From NCBI GenBank assembly GCA_035551355.1, contig DASZNF010000013.1, positions 1 through 64,000 of the forward strand: a stretch of 64,000 nt of DNA. The letters run 5' to 3'. Shown piece after piece: positions 16,707 to 25,560 of the stretch; position 1 is the stretch's first letter, and each line of letters opens with the position of its first letter. The DNA comes from DATATV01 sp035551355. GTDB taxonomy: Bacteria > Actinomycetota > Actinomycetes > Mycobacteriales > Pseudonocardiaceae. Position numbers and translations under genes: made by a program. Under the pieces are notes generated by a model. That model worked only from the letters and a program-made list of their open reading frames with translations, had not been told where the DNA came from and searched no databases.

Positions 16707-17384
16707 GTGGCCATCACGGACGCGGCGATCGAGAAGATCAAGGGAATGATCGTCGACGGCGAACTGCGCCCTGGCGATCGCCTACCCCGGGAGGCCGACC
16801 TGGCCGAGCGGCTGGGCCTGTCCCGCAACTCGCTGCGTGAGGCGGTCAGGGCGCTGTCCCTGATCCACGTGCTGGACGTGCGGCAGGGCGACGGAACCTA
16901 CGTGACCAGCCTGGAACCGGCCGTGCTACTGGACGCCATGGGCTTCGTCATCGACTTCCACCGCGACGACACCGTGCTGGAATTCCTTGAGGTGCGGCGG
17001 ATCCTGGAGCCCGCGGCCACCGCGCTGGCGGCCGGCCGGATGGACGTCAGACAGGTCGCCGAACTGCACGCGCTGCTCGACGCCCTCGGCCCCAATCCCT
17101 CGGTGGAGGAACTGGTGCGCGGGGACCTGGAATTCCACCGGCTGATCGCGCTTGGCTCGGGCAACCAGGTGCTGTGCTCGCTGGTGGAGGGCATTTCCGG
17201 ACCGACCCAGCGGGCCCGGATCTGGCGCGGCCTGACCCAGGAGGACGCGGTGCGCCGCACCCTGTCCGAGCACCGGGCCATCACCGAGGCCATCGCCGCC
17301 GGTCAGCCGGACGTGGCCAGAGCCTGGGCCACGGTGCACATCGCGGGCGTGGAGCAGTGGCTGCGCGAGGCGCTGACCGACTGA
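16707..17384 (+). CDS. FadR-subfamily GntR regulator
   Basis: A 225-residue regulator: winged HTH (about 1-70, with GELRPGDRLPREADLAERLG and SRNSLREAVRALS) and an FCD effector domain (about 85-215) with the metal-ligand pattern seen in EFHRLIALGSGN and SEHRAITEAIAAGQPD. FCD domains usually bind organic or sugar acids. It is divergent from the GH29 fucosidase and is my best guess for the factor that reads CATCCGATG at 16505 and 30362, with fuconate or ketodeoxyfuconate as inducer (inference). The GTG start has GAAGGGA upstream. Confidence 0.85.
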   Translation: MAITDAAIEKIKGMIVDGELRPGDRLPREADLAERLGLSRNSLREAVRALSLIHVLDVRQGDGTYVTSLEPAVLLDAMGFVIDFHRDDTVLEFLEVRRILEPAATALAAGRMDVRQVAELHALLDALGPNPSVEELVRGDLEFHRLIALGSGNQVLCSLVEGISGPTQRARIWRGLTQEDAVRRTLSEHRAITEAIAAGQPDVARAWATVHIAGVEQWLREALTD

Positions 17385-17389
17385 CTCGC

Positions 17390-17412
17390 CGCGCGGGAAT
17401 TTCACCCGTGCG
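17390..17412. terminator. Hairpin between convergent GntR and GH12 genes
   Basis: An 8-bp stem (17390-17397 with 17405-17412, one G-T pair) around a 7-nt loop, followed after 13 nt by TTTTT. A plausible shared terminator, weaker than others in the window. Confidence 0.55.
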
Positions 17413-17431
17413 GCTGCTGAGAATTCAATTT

Positions 17432-18127
17432 TTAACTCGCGTTGACGGCGAATGCGGTGTCGGCGAAGTTCTCCCCGGTGTTGTTGGTGGAGCTGATCTC
17501 CCAGCCGAACTGCACGGTGCTCAGCGTGACATCGCCGTACCAGCCCTTCGACTCGATCCATTTCAGCACCGCGAGAATGTCCACCGAACCGGACGAGGTA
17601 TTGGACGTGCGCAGGAACGAATACACCGGATTCGATCCGTTCGACCCGGAATACACGTTCCAGGTGCTGCCGCCCACCGTCGCGGTGGCCACCTGGCTGC
17701 CGATCGGGCCGACCGAGCCGGTTTTGTCGACCCACAACATGATCTCGTAACCGCTGCCGTTGGCCCAGATGTCGTAGGCGGTCTCGAAACTGCCCGCGCT
17801 GGGCGTGGACACGGTGAAGTTGCTGGTCACACCGCTCAGCGCGGACAGCGTCTTGCTGACGTCCTTGCCCACGTGCGGATACGATTTCACGCCGCCGGTG
17901 TTCGGCTGGTCGGACCAGACGCCCCAGTTGCCCGGCGAATTCGCCCAGATCGTCTGCGCGCCCGCGCCCGAACCCCACACATCGTTGTTGAAGTAGTAGC
18001 CCTCGTCGGTCCAACTGCCGAAGGCGGCCGACGAGGACCAGGTGGCCGCGCTGGCCACCCCGGTCACGAGCAGCATGGCCGACAGCGCGGTGCCGACGGT
18101 CACAAAGCCGCGGACGAGTTTATTCAT
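17432..18127 (-). CDS. Secreted GH12 endoglucanase/xyloglucanase
   Basis: A 231-residue single-domain enzyme. Residues 1-28 are a Sec signal peptide (hydrophobic TVGTALSAMLLVTGVASA). The GH12 signature is clear: YYFNNDVWG, nucleophile Glu128 in YEIMLWVD and acid/base Glu210 in VQFGWEIS. GH12 enzymes cut beta-1,4-glucan or xyloglucan. There is no carbohydrate-binding module. Fucosylated xyloglucan is a natural target that would link this enzyme with the GH29 fucosidase nearby (inference). Confidence 0.9.
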   Translation of the reverse strand: MNKLVRGFVTVGTALSAMLLVTGVASAATWSSSAAFGSWTDEGYYFNNDVWGSGAGAQTIWANSPGNWGVWSDQPNTGGVKSYPHVGKDVSKTLSALSGVTSNFTVSTPSAGSFETAYDIWANGSGYEIMLWVDKTGSVGPIGSQVATATVGGSTWNVYSGSNGSNPVYSFLRTSNTSSGSVDILAVLKWIESKGWYGDVTLSTVQFGWEISSTNNTGENFADTAFAVNAS

Positions 18128-18225
18128 GGCGCGCAGCCTATTGTCGATGCGCGTCGATGAACTGTTGTGTCAAATTCACGGATATCTCGGCCGCCACCGA
18201 AACGTTCCGGATGTGTCCTGGGGAC

Positions 18226-19065
18226 ATGACCACACCGACCCACCCCAGGCTGGCCCTGTTCGCCATCTGCCTCGGCTTCGCCATGATCACGCTGGACGCC
18301 ACCATCGTTACTGTGGCGCTGCCCGCGATCCAGCGCTCCCTTGGCGGCTCGCTGACCGGTCTGCAATGGGTGGTGGACGCCTATACCGTGGCCCTGGCCG
18401 CGGTCCTGCTGTCCGCGGGCACCGCCGCCGACCGGTTCGGCGCGCGAGCGGTCTACCTGACCGGGCTGAGCGGGTTCGTGCTGGCCTCGGTGGCCTGCGT
18501 CCTGGCGCCGGAGCTGCCGGTGCTGGTGGCCGCGCGCGCCGCGCAGGGGCTGGGCGCGGCCGGGCTGATCCCGCCTTCGCTGACCCTGATCGTGCACATG
18601 TTCCCCGACCCGGCGCGACGGACCTGGGCGCTGGGCATCTGGGGCGGCACCAGCGGCATCGGCCTGTCGGCCGGGCCGGTGCTGGGTGGCCTGGCGGTCA
18701 GCGGAATCGGCTGGCAGGCGGTGTTCCTGGCCAACATACCGATCGGCCTGGCCGCACTGGCGCTGACCAAGCTGACCGTGCCGGACAGCCCGAAACGCCC
18801 CGGCGAACGGCTGGATCTGCTCGGCCAGGCCACCGGAATCCTGGCGCTGGGCCTGCTGACCGGCGGCCTGATCCAGGCCAGCCGGGCCGGCTGGACCGAC
18901 CCGGCGGTGCTGGTCCTGCTCGGCGGCGGCCGCACGCTCACGTTGCACGTGGCGCTTTCGGTTGTGGCGGTGACGTATCTCGTTGCCGGAGGACTGGCGG
19001 TGGTGGCCACAATGCCGCGTCAGAACTCGCGCCGACGAGTCCATTCGAGTGAATTGTGTCGGTAA
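18226..19065 (+). pseudogene. Internally deleted DHA2-type MFS transporter
   Basis: The 279-residue frame begins like an EmrB/QacA 14-helix exporter: DATIVTVALPAIQRSLG, WVVDAYTVALAAVLLSAGTAADRFGAR and the motif-C region GGTSGIGLSAGPVLGGLA. After about eight helices (GWTDPAVLVLLGGG) it jumps straight to a sequence resembling the end of the family (GRTLTLHVALSVVAVTYLVAGGLAVVAT). Family members are usually about 450-520 residues, so about 150-200 residues seem missing from the middle. It is probably a non-functional relic made by deletion. It ends 69 bp before the unknown gene/helicase pair. Confidence 0.65.
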
Positions 19066-19134
19066 CGCCCACCGGTGGTCTCGGGACAAGTCACGATGCG
19101 AGACTCGTTTCGTTCGTGCTGTCAGGGAGCGTGA

Positions 19135-19803
19135 ATGCCCGATCCGGAGGGCTTCTACACCAAGAATGGCGTAACCCGACCGATTACCAAACGCAAGTCC
19201 GCGGGCGTTGTCGTCGCGGGTGCGGTCGCCGCCGGTCTCATGACCGCGGCCGGGGGTGGCGGGGCGACCGCTTCGGTTGGCGCGGCGCTCGACTCGGCCA
19301 CCTCGGCCGGCGCTGAGGCGGAGACCACCAGCGGGGAGGATGCGGCCCGCAAAGGCGACGACACCGAGGCTTGGCAGCGGATGGCGATGAAGGAGCTCAA
19401 GAAGGCGATCAAGCAACGGTTGCGCTGTGGTCTCCAGTCCACCAAGCAGGTGCAGCAGTTTTTCCTGCGCACTCCGTGCAAGTCGCTCGATGAGCTGCTT
19501 TTCGCCCTGGAGGATTCCCAGGGCAACGTCATCGTGGTATCAGTGGCCTGGGCGAAGATGTCCTCCGGGGACGACGCCACCCAGTTGAAAACCCTTGAGG
19601 ACACCTACGGCACGGGCGACATCACACCGATCGCCACCCAGGTCCTCGAACTCGGCGGCATCCATTTCACCGGCGCCCACTACGCATCGCGCCAGGACGA
19701 CTCACTCGTCGTTGTCTCCGAGGCCGAGCCCGTCCGCGGGCATCCGTCCACGGCTCTGCTCAACGACGCGCCCAAGGTCGCAGCGGTCCTGCCACCTCCT
19801 TGA
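19135..19803 (+). CDS. Unknown protein with N-terminal hydrophobic segment
   Basis: I do not recognise this 222-residue protein. It starts MPDPEGFYTKNGVTRPITKR, then has an Ala/Gly-rich hydrophobic segment (about 22-50) that could be a membrane anchor with the short N-terminus inside. An acidic Thr/Ser-rich linker (about 52-78) and a mixed soluble domain (about 78-215) follow, with two Cys (CGLQSTKQV and TPCKSLDELLFAL). GGGAG-like sequence lies upstream of the ATG. It is 93 bp upstream of, and codirectional with, the large helicase, so they may form a unit. Regular actinobacterial codon usage supports coding. Confidence 0.6.
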   Translation: MPDPEGFYTKNGVTRPITKRKSAGVVVAGAVAAGLMTAAGGGGATASVGAALDSATSAGAEAETTSGEDAARKGDDTEAWQRMAMKELKKAIKQRLRCGLQSTKQVQQFFLRTPCKSLDELLFALEDSQGNVIVVSVAWAKMSSGDDATQLKTLEDTYGTGDITPIATQVLELGGIHFTGAHYASRQDDSLVVVSEAEPVRGHPSTALLNDAPKVAAVLPPP

Positions 19804-19896
19804 CCGCACTCTAGCGACGGATAAACCAATGGCGTTGGCAAACGGATACGCTGCCCGAGGCCAGCGGGCCTGTATCTCCGGCTATGTGGGGGCAAA

Positions 19897-22659
19897 GTGC
19901 TTGATCCGCGCAGCGAAGCGGTGCTGATTCTCGATACCAAGACCGGTGTCTTCGAAGACAAGACCCCGAAGATTGCGCGATACGAGTTCCAGCCTGCGGG
20001 TCCGCGAATCGGAATCGTCTTCACTGGCCGGGACAAGACCTTCCCCTATGGGCCCGATCGCGTGCAGATCCTGCGCGATCCCGCGCGGCACATCATGGCG
20101 GGCGGCGACCGGGTCGAAGTCAACGGCACTGTCTGGGACAGCGCGACCGAGATCCTCAGTTTCACCGGCCCCTACGGCGACTGGTCCCGGGTCTTCTATC
20201 GAACCCGCGCGGGTGAGAAATACCAGAGCTACCCCGCCGCCCAGGTTCGCGTCATCACATCGGGGACCGCCATACCACTCGTCGCCGACGTGTTGCGCTA
20301 TTGGCGCGCGATCGTCTCCCGCCTCGACCCCGACGATCCATTGCGGCCCGGATACGAACGGCTCACCTTCGTCCATCCGGAAAGCGCGCTCAGTTCGTAC
20401 CTGGCCGCAGCGCCGATCGAATCGCGGCCGCTGGAGGCCGCCCCGGTTTTTCCGTTTCGCGGCAATCTCAGTCAGCGCACGGCCGTCGAGAACGCGCTGA
20501 CCCGGTCGGTGTCGGTCATCGAAGGACCGCCGGGCACCGGAAAGACCGAGACCATCCTCAATCTGATCGCCAACATCGTCGCCGTGCAGCACAAGACCGT
20601 GGGCATCGTCTCGTTCGGCAACGCCGCCGTCGACAATGTCCGCGACAAACTCGACGAGCTTGGGTTCGGACACCTGCTCGGCAACCTCGGCCGCAAACAG
20701 AAGCGGGAGGAATTCTTTGCCGAGCAGACGATCCGCAATGCGACGGTCACTCGGTTCGTAGCCAGTGGCCCGCAACCGCCGGACTTGGACCAGTTGACGG
20801 AGCTGGACCGACGCCTGCGCGGTCTGCAGGAGGACGAGCGCCTCCGGGCCCAGCGCCGCCGGGACCTCGACGCTCATCGACTGGAACTGCGCCACTTCGA
20901 CGATCACCTCCAGCGGGAACAGTTGCCCGACCTGGAACGGCTCCCGCTGCTGACAAAGTCGGCCGACCGAATTATCGACTACCTGGCCGAAACCCAGGTG
21001 GAACTGGCCGGTGCGCGCCCCGGGCTGCTGCGGCGGATCAGGAACTACTTCCGGTACGGATCGTTGCGCGCGCTCGACCCAGCCGACACCGACGTCGTGC
21101 TCCGACTCCAACTTGCGTACTACACCAAGCGAATCGCCGAACTGGAGCGGGAGATCGAGCTGGTCGAAGACCGACTTCGCCGGGCCGACTTCGATCAGCT
21201 CGCCCGGACTCACCAGGAGCTGTCGCGTCAGGTCCTGCACGCCGAACTCGTCGATCGATATCGGCGGCTGGGGTCGAGAACGTACGACTCGGGCACCTAT
21301 CGGACCGGCAGCGTGTTCCCGATCTTCATCCAGGACTACCCGGCATTGCTGAGCACCTGCCATTCGCTGCGGGCCAGCATCTCCGAGGGCTACCTGCTCG
21401 ACTACCTCATCATCGACGAGGCGTCCCAGGTCAATCTGCTGCTGGCCGGGCTGGCCATGTCGTGCGCCCGCAACGTTGTCGTGGTCGGCGACCGGAAGCA
21501 GCTCGCACCCATCCCGATCGATGGCGCGGCCGACCTGGAACCGCCGCTGCCGGCCTACGACTGCCGGCCACACAATCTGCTGTCCTCGTTGTCGGCGTTG
21601 TACGGCGCCGATCTTCCCAGTGCCCTGCTGCGGGAGCACTACCGGTGCGATCCGGTGATCATCGGGTTCTGCAACAAGAAGTTCTACGAGGGCGAACTGA
21701 TCCCGTACACAACCAGCGGCGCGGAACGGCCGATGATCGTGGTGCGGACCGTCGAGGGCAATCACATGCGCCGACACCACACGGGTGGTCGCTCGAACCA
21801 ACGCGAGGTGGACGTCATCGCCCAGGAGGTGATCACCGACCACTGCCGGGGCGTCGCCGACGCCGACATCGGCGTCACCACGCCCTATCGTCTGCAGGCC
21901 AACAAAACCAGCGACGTGCTCGACCAGATCGAGGCCGACACCATCCACCGGTTCCAGGGCCGGCAGAAGCAGGTCGTCATCCTGACCACCGTGCTGGACG
22001 AGACCTGGCGCGGCCACACCGGCCTGCCGTTCGTCGACGATCCACAGATGATCAATGTCGCGGTGTCCCGGGCGATCCGGCGATTCATCCTGGTCACCAA
22101 CAACGACATGATGCCCACCAGCAGGCACATCCGGGATCTGGTCGGTTACATCCGTTACCACAATCCGGGCGAGGAGGTCGTCGACAGCGCGGTGATCTCC
22201 GTGTTCGACCTGCTCTACACCGCGTACTCGCAGCGCCTGCGGCCACTTGCGAAGCGACTGGCGAAAGGACTCGGCTCTCCGGCCGAGGACATCATCTGGC
22301 CCGTTCTGAACGATATCCTCGCCGAGCCGGATCATGCCCACCTGACCGCCATTCCGCAGGTTCTGCTGAAGAATCTGCTGCCCAACCTCGACCGACTCAC
22401 TCCGGACCAAACGGCCTACGTGCGCAGGCGAGCCTCCGTCGACTTCGTCGTGTACAACCGAGTGACCAACCGGCCGCTGCTGGCCATCGAGGTTGACGGG
22501 TTCGCATTCCACGAGAACAAGCCGGTCCAGCTGAAGCGGGACGCGCTCAAGAACGAGATCTTCCGGCGGCACGACCTGCCGCTGCTGCGGCTGCCGACCA
22601 CCGGCAGCGGTGAGCCACAACGAATCCGAGATGCGTTGACCCGCGCCGATTCCCGTTGA
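19897..22659 (+). CDS. SF1 (UPF1-like) helicase with C-terminal DUF2726/PD-(D/E)XK-like nuclease
   Basis: A 920-residue protein. After an uncharacterised N-terminal region (1-190) come helicase motifs: Walker A GPPGTGKT (210-217), DEAS Walker B (about 507), VGDRKQLAP (about 530), REHYRCDP (about 579), TIHRFQGRQ (about 682) and NVAVSRA (about 720). A long charged, probably coiled insertion (about 270-440) splits domain 1. The C-terminus (about 840-920) has VDFVVYNRV...AIEVDGFAFHE, a PD-(D/E)XK pattern as in DUF2726 restriction-like domains. Such fusions process DNA or RNA and recur in anti-phage systems. It starts at GTG 19897 with a GGGGG ribosome site. It follows the unknown anchored protein and is convergent, 7 bp apart, with the fucose operon. 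The defence role is inference. Confidence 0.8.
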   Translation: MLDPRSEAVLILDTKTGVFEDKTPKIARYEFQPAGPRIGIVFTGRDKTFPYGPDRVQILRDPARHIMAGGDRVEVNGTVWDSATEILSFTGPYGDWSRVFYRTRAGEKYQSYPAAQVRVITSGTAIPLVADVLRYWRAIVSRLDPDDPLRPGYERLTFVHPESALSSYLAAAPIESRPLEAAPVFPFRGNLSQRTAVENALTRSVSVIEGPPGTGKTETILNLIANIVAVQHKTVGIVSFGNAAVDNVRDKLDELGFGHLLGNLGRKQKREEFFAEQTIRNATVTRFVASGPQPPDLDQLTELDRRLRGLQEDERLRAQRRRDLDAHRLELRHFDDHLQREQLPDLERLPLLTKSADRIIDYLAETQVELAGARPGLLRRIRNYFRYGSLRALDPADTDVVLRLQLAYYTKRIAELEREIELVEDRLRRADFDQLARTHQELSRQVLHAELVDRYRRLGSRTYDSGTYRTGSVFPIFIQDYPALLSTCHSLRASISEGYLLDYLIIDEASQVNLLLAGLAMSCARNVVVVGDRKQLAPIPIDGAADLEPPLPAYDCRPHNLLSSLSALYGADLPSALLREHYRCDPVIIGFCNKKFYEGELIPYTTSGAERPMIVVRTVEGNHMRRHHTGGRSNQREVDVIAQEVITDHCRGVADADIGVTTPYRLQANKTSDVLDQIEADTIHRFQGRQKQVVILTTVLDETWRGHTGLPFVDDPQMINVAVSRAIRRFILVTNNDMMPTSRHIRDLVGYIRYHNPGEEVVDSAVISVFDLLYTAYSQRLRPLAKRLAKGLGSPAEDIIWPVLNDILAEPDHAHLTAIPQVLLKNLLPNLDRLTPDQTAYVRRRASVDFVVYNRVTNRPLLAIEVDGFAFHENKPVQLKRDALKNEIFRRHDLPLLRLPTTGSGEPQRIRDALTRADSR

Positions 22660-22666
22660 GCCGGTC

Positions 22667-23533
22667 TCAGGGAGTGCGGCGGACTGGGTCGCGGAGGCCG
22701 TACCAGGTCGTGGCTGTGCCGTCGAACACCGCGTTTCGTTCGTCCCCGGACAATCCGGCGCACAACTGCTCGGCCAGGCCGAGCACCCGCTCGTAATCGC
22801 CGGCCAGTTCGCACACCGGCCAGTCCGAGCCGAACAACAACCGGCCCGGCCCGAAAACGTCCAGCACGTGCTCGGCGTAGGGCCGGATTTCCTCGGGCTG
22901 CCAACGATTCCAGTCCGCCTCGGTGATCAGGCCGGACAGCTTGCACGCCACGTTGTCCAGCGCCGCCAACTCGGCCAGCGCGCTTGACCACGGCTCCCGC
23001 GCCCCATCAGCGATCGGTGGTTTGGCCGCGTGGTCCAGCACGAACCGGCCCTCCGGCACCGCGCGGGCCGCCGCGATCGCCGACGGCAGCTGATGGGGGA
23101 GCACCAGCAGGTCGTAGGTCAATCCGGCCTCCACGACGGCGCGCAGGCCGCGCAGCACCTCCGGCCGGGTCAGCCAGTCCGGATCCGGCTCGTCCTGCGC
23201 CTGATGCCGAATTCCCACCAGCTTTTCGCCGCCCGGGCCGAGCCGCAACGCGGCCACATCGTCCACGATGGATGGCGAGGCCAGGTCGACCCAGCCGACC
23301 ACGCCGCGGATCAGGTCCCCGTTGTCGGCCGCGATTCCCAGGAAATCAACGGTTTCGCCGATTTCACTCACCGTCTGCACCAGCACCGTGCCGGACACGC
23401 CCAGCGGTTCGGCGGCCGCGCGCAATTCGGCCGGGCCGTAGCGGTGGCGGATCGGGGCCATCGCGTCGCCGTCCAGCCAGGGATACGCACGCCGGGCCGG
23501 GTCCCACAGATGGTGATGCGCGTCGATGATCAT
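22667..23533 (-). CDS. L-fuconolactonase-like amidohydrolase
   Basis: A 288-residue COG3618-type metal-dependent hydrolase: MIIDAHHHLWD at the N-terminus, VGWVDLASPSI, GRFVLDHAAKPP, and RLLFGSDWPVC, which carries the final metal Asp. Family members hydrolyse L-fucono-, L-rhamnono- or 4-sulfomuconolactones. Here the neighbours (fucose dehydrogenase-like AKR, fuconate dehydratase) point to L-fucono-1,5-lactone to L-fuconate. ATG 23533 overlaps the stop of the aldo/keto reductase by 4 nt. It is the last gene of the fucose operon and abuts the helicase tail to tail. Confidence 0.87.
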   Translation of the reverse strand: MIIDAHHHLWDPARRAYPWLDGDAMAPIRHRYGPAELRAAAEPLGVSGTVLVQTVSEIGETVDFLGIAADNGDLIRGVVGWVDLASPSIVDDVAALRLGPGGEKLVGIRHQAQDEPDPDWLTRPEVLRGLRAVVEAGLTYDLLVLPHQLPSAIAAARAVPEGRFVLDHAAKPPIADGAREPWSSALAELAALDNVACKLSGLITEADWNRWQPEEIRPYAEHVLDVFGPGRLLFGSDWPVCELAGDYERVLGLAEQLCAGLSGDERNAVFDGTATTWYGLRDPVRRTP

Positions 23534-24510
23534 GTCGGGCCCAGCTGGCCGGTTTCGGTCAGTTCCCGCCACAACTCCTCCGGCACCGGTTTGTCGAACA
23601 GCGCGGCATTGCGCTCGGCTTGGGCCGCGGTGCGGGTGCCAAGGCACACCGTGGCCACCGCCGGATGCCGCAACGGGAACTGGGCGGCCGCCTGCGGCAG
23701 ACTCACGCCGTGCCGCTCGCAGGTTTCCGCGATCCGGGTGGCCCGGGCGACCAGTTCCGCGCCAGCCGGAACGTAGTTGTAGTTGGCGTCGGCTGGTGGC
23801 CGGTCGGTGGCCAGGATGCCGGAGTTGAAGACCCCGGCCGCCACCACGGACACCCCGGCCGGTTCGCACAGCGGCAACAGATCCCGCTCCGCCGACTGAT
23901 TGAGCAGGGTATAGCGGCCGGCCAGCATGACCACGTCCAGGTCGGTGTGCCGGACGAACCGGGCCAGCATGTCCGAGGTGTTCATGCCCGCGCCGAATCC
24001 GGCTATCACGCCCTGGGCGCGCAGTTCGGACAGGGCGGGAAAAGCGCCGTCCAGGGCTTCGGCGTAGTGCTCGTCCGGGTCGTGCACGTACACGATGTCC
24101 ACCCGGTCGGAGCCGAGCCGGGTCAGGCTGGACTCCAGGCAGCGCAGCACACCGTCGCGGCTGTAGTCGCGGACCCGGGTATGGCGGGCGGGCACGTCGA
24201 ATCCCTCGTCGTCCCGGCGGTCCGCGCCGCCCGGGTTGTCCACCAGCAGGCGGCCGACCTTGGTGGAGATGATCGTGTCCGGCTGCCCGGCCAAGGCCGC
24301 GCCCAGCCTGCGTTCGGACAGGCCGAGGCCGTAGTGCGGGGCGGTGTCGAAGTACCGCACGCCCGCGTCCAGCGCGGCCCGGACCGCGCCCGCCGCGGTG
24401 TCCTCGGAGACCGCCCGGTACAGGTTGCCGATCACCGCCGCGCCGAACGAGTACGGCCCGACCCGCAACCCGGACCGGACCAGCGGCCGGGTGTTTGCCT
24501 TGTCCGCCAA
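23530..24510 (-). CDS. L-fucose dehydrogenase-like aldo/keto reductase
   Basis: A 326-residue aldo/keto reductase with the tetrad Asp55, Tyr60, Lys84 and a His in VDIVYVHDPDE. The sequence class (FGAAVIGNLYRAVSEDTAA, DTAPHYGLGLSERRLG) matches D-threo-aldose 1-dehydrogenases, which oxidise L-fucose to L-fuconolactone with NAD(P)+. It is the first enzymatic step of the local pathway. It starts 21 bp after the transporter permease and overlaps the lactonase by 4 nt (ATGA). Confidence 0.88.
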   Translation of the reverse strand: MADKANTRPLVRSGLRVGPYSFGAAVIGNLYRAVSEDTAAGAVRAALDAGVRYFDTAPHYGLGLSERRLGAALAGQPDTIISTKVGRLLVDNPGGADRRDDEGFDVPARHTRVRDYSRDGVLRCLESSLTRLGSDRVDIVYVHDPDEHYAEALDGAFPALSELRAQGVIAGFGAGMNTSDMLARFVRHTDLDVVMLAGRYTLLNQSAERDLLPLCEPAGVSVVAAGVFNSGILATDRPPADANYNYVPAGAELVARATRIAETCERHGVSLPQAAAQFPLRHPAVATVCLGTRTAAQAERNAALFDKPVPEELWRELTETGQLGPT

Positions 24511-24531
24511 CGATTCTCCTCGTGACCGCAG

Positions 24532-25560
24532 CTAATCCTGGGCCTTGCCGGAGGTGATCCGGGACAGCACAAGGGCGGCCAGGATGATCACCCCGTAGAT
24601 CGCGTTGATCCAGTTCGCGCTCACCCCGGCCAGGGTGAGGATGTTGTTGATCAGACCGAGCGCGATCACGCCGCACAGCGCGCCGAACAGCGTGCCCTTG
24701 CCGCCGTCCAGGCTGATGCCGCCGATCACGCACGCGGCGAACACGGTGAAGATCAGGTTCTGCCCCTGGCTGGCCTCGTCCGCGCCCAGCCGCCCGGTCA
24801 TCAGCAGACCGGCGAACGCGGCCAGCATGCTGCCGATGATCAGCACCAGCCAGATCACCCGGTCGGTGCGGATGCCGGCGGACCGGGCCGCGTCGGTGTT
24901 GCCGCCGATCGCGTACACCGAGCGGCCGTGCCGGAAGTAGCCCAGCAGCACGATGCCGATCACGAACGCCAGTGCGCAGATCCACACCGACACCGGCAAT
25001 CCCAGCCACACCTTGGAACCCAGGAACAAATAGGAACTGGGCACCGCGGACAGGCTGTTGCCACCGGTGAGGCCGGTTTGCAGGCCACGCAGAACAATCA
25101 GCATGCCGAGGGTCACGATGAACGCGGACAACCGGAACTTGGTGATCATCAAGCCGTTGAACGCGCCGATCACCGCGCCCACCAGCAGGCATGCCGGCAC
25201 CGCGGTCCAGGCTGGCCACATCGTGCCCAACCCGTTGGCCGCCTTGGGAATGATCAGCGTCATGGCGATCGCCGGGGCCAGGCCCACGGTCGATTCCAGG
25301 GACAGGTCGAACTTCCCGCTGATCAGGATCACCGACTCGGCCAGCACCAGCAGCGACAACTCGGTCTGCTGCTGCAGCACGTTGACCAGGTTGGCCGAGG
25401 ACAGGAACACCGGGTCGATGAACGCGCCCACCACGCACAGCACGATGATCACCGGCACCAGCGTGAAATCCCTTAACCGGGCCAGTCTCGGCGCGGTGCG
25501 GCTGGGCCTGCGCAGCGCGTCCGCCGCGGCGGTGTCCGCGGATCTGGTTGTCTGACTCAT
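24532..25560 (-). CDS. Ribose-type ABC transporter permease (L-fucose uptake)
   Basis: A 342-residue CUT2/RbsC-family permease with about 8-10 hydrophobic segments and typical signatures FDLSLESTVGLAPAIAMTLI, FRLSAFIVTLGMLIVLRG, GRSVYAIGGNTDAARSAGI and GGKGTLFGALCGVIALGL. It forms the membrane channel for the sugar bound by the lipoprotein encoded at 27.1-28.1 kb; L-fucose is inferred from the operon. Its ATG overlaps the ATPase stop (ATGA), so the proteins are probably made in coupled amounts. Confidence 0.9.
   Translation of the reverse strand: MSQTTRSADTAAADALRRPSRTAPRLARLRDFTLVPVIIVLCVVGAFIDPVFLSSANLVNVLQQQTELSLLVLAESVILISGKFDLSLESTVGLAPAIAMTLIIPKAANGLGTMWPAWTAVPACLLVGAVIGAFNGLMITKFRLSAFIVTLGMLIVLRGLQTGLTGGNSLSAVPSSYLFLGSKVWLGLPVSVWICALAFVIGIVLLGYFRHGRSVYAIGGNTDAARSAGIRTDRVIWLVLIIGSMLAAFAGLLMTGRLGADEASQGQNLIFTVFAACVIGGISLDGGKGTLFGALCGVIALGLINNILTLAGVSANWINAIYGVIILAALVLSRITSGKAQD

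Noticed and set aside
19882..22620. A very long antisense open frame opposite the helicase gene.
   Set aside because: High GC keeps the antisense frame open; its translation has no recognisable motifs while the plus strand encodes complete helicase motifs.
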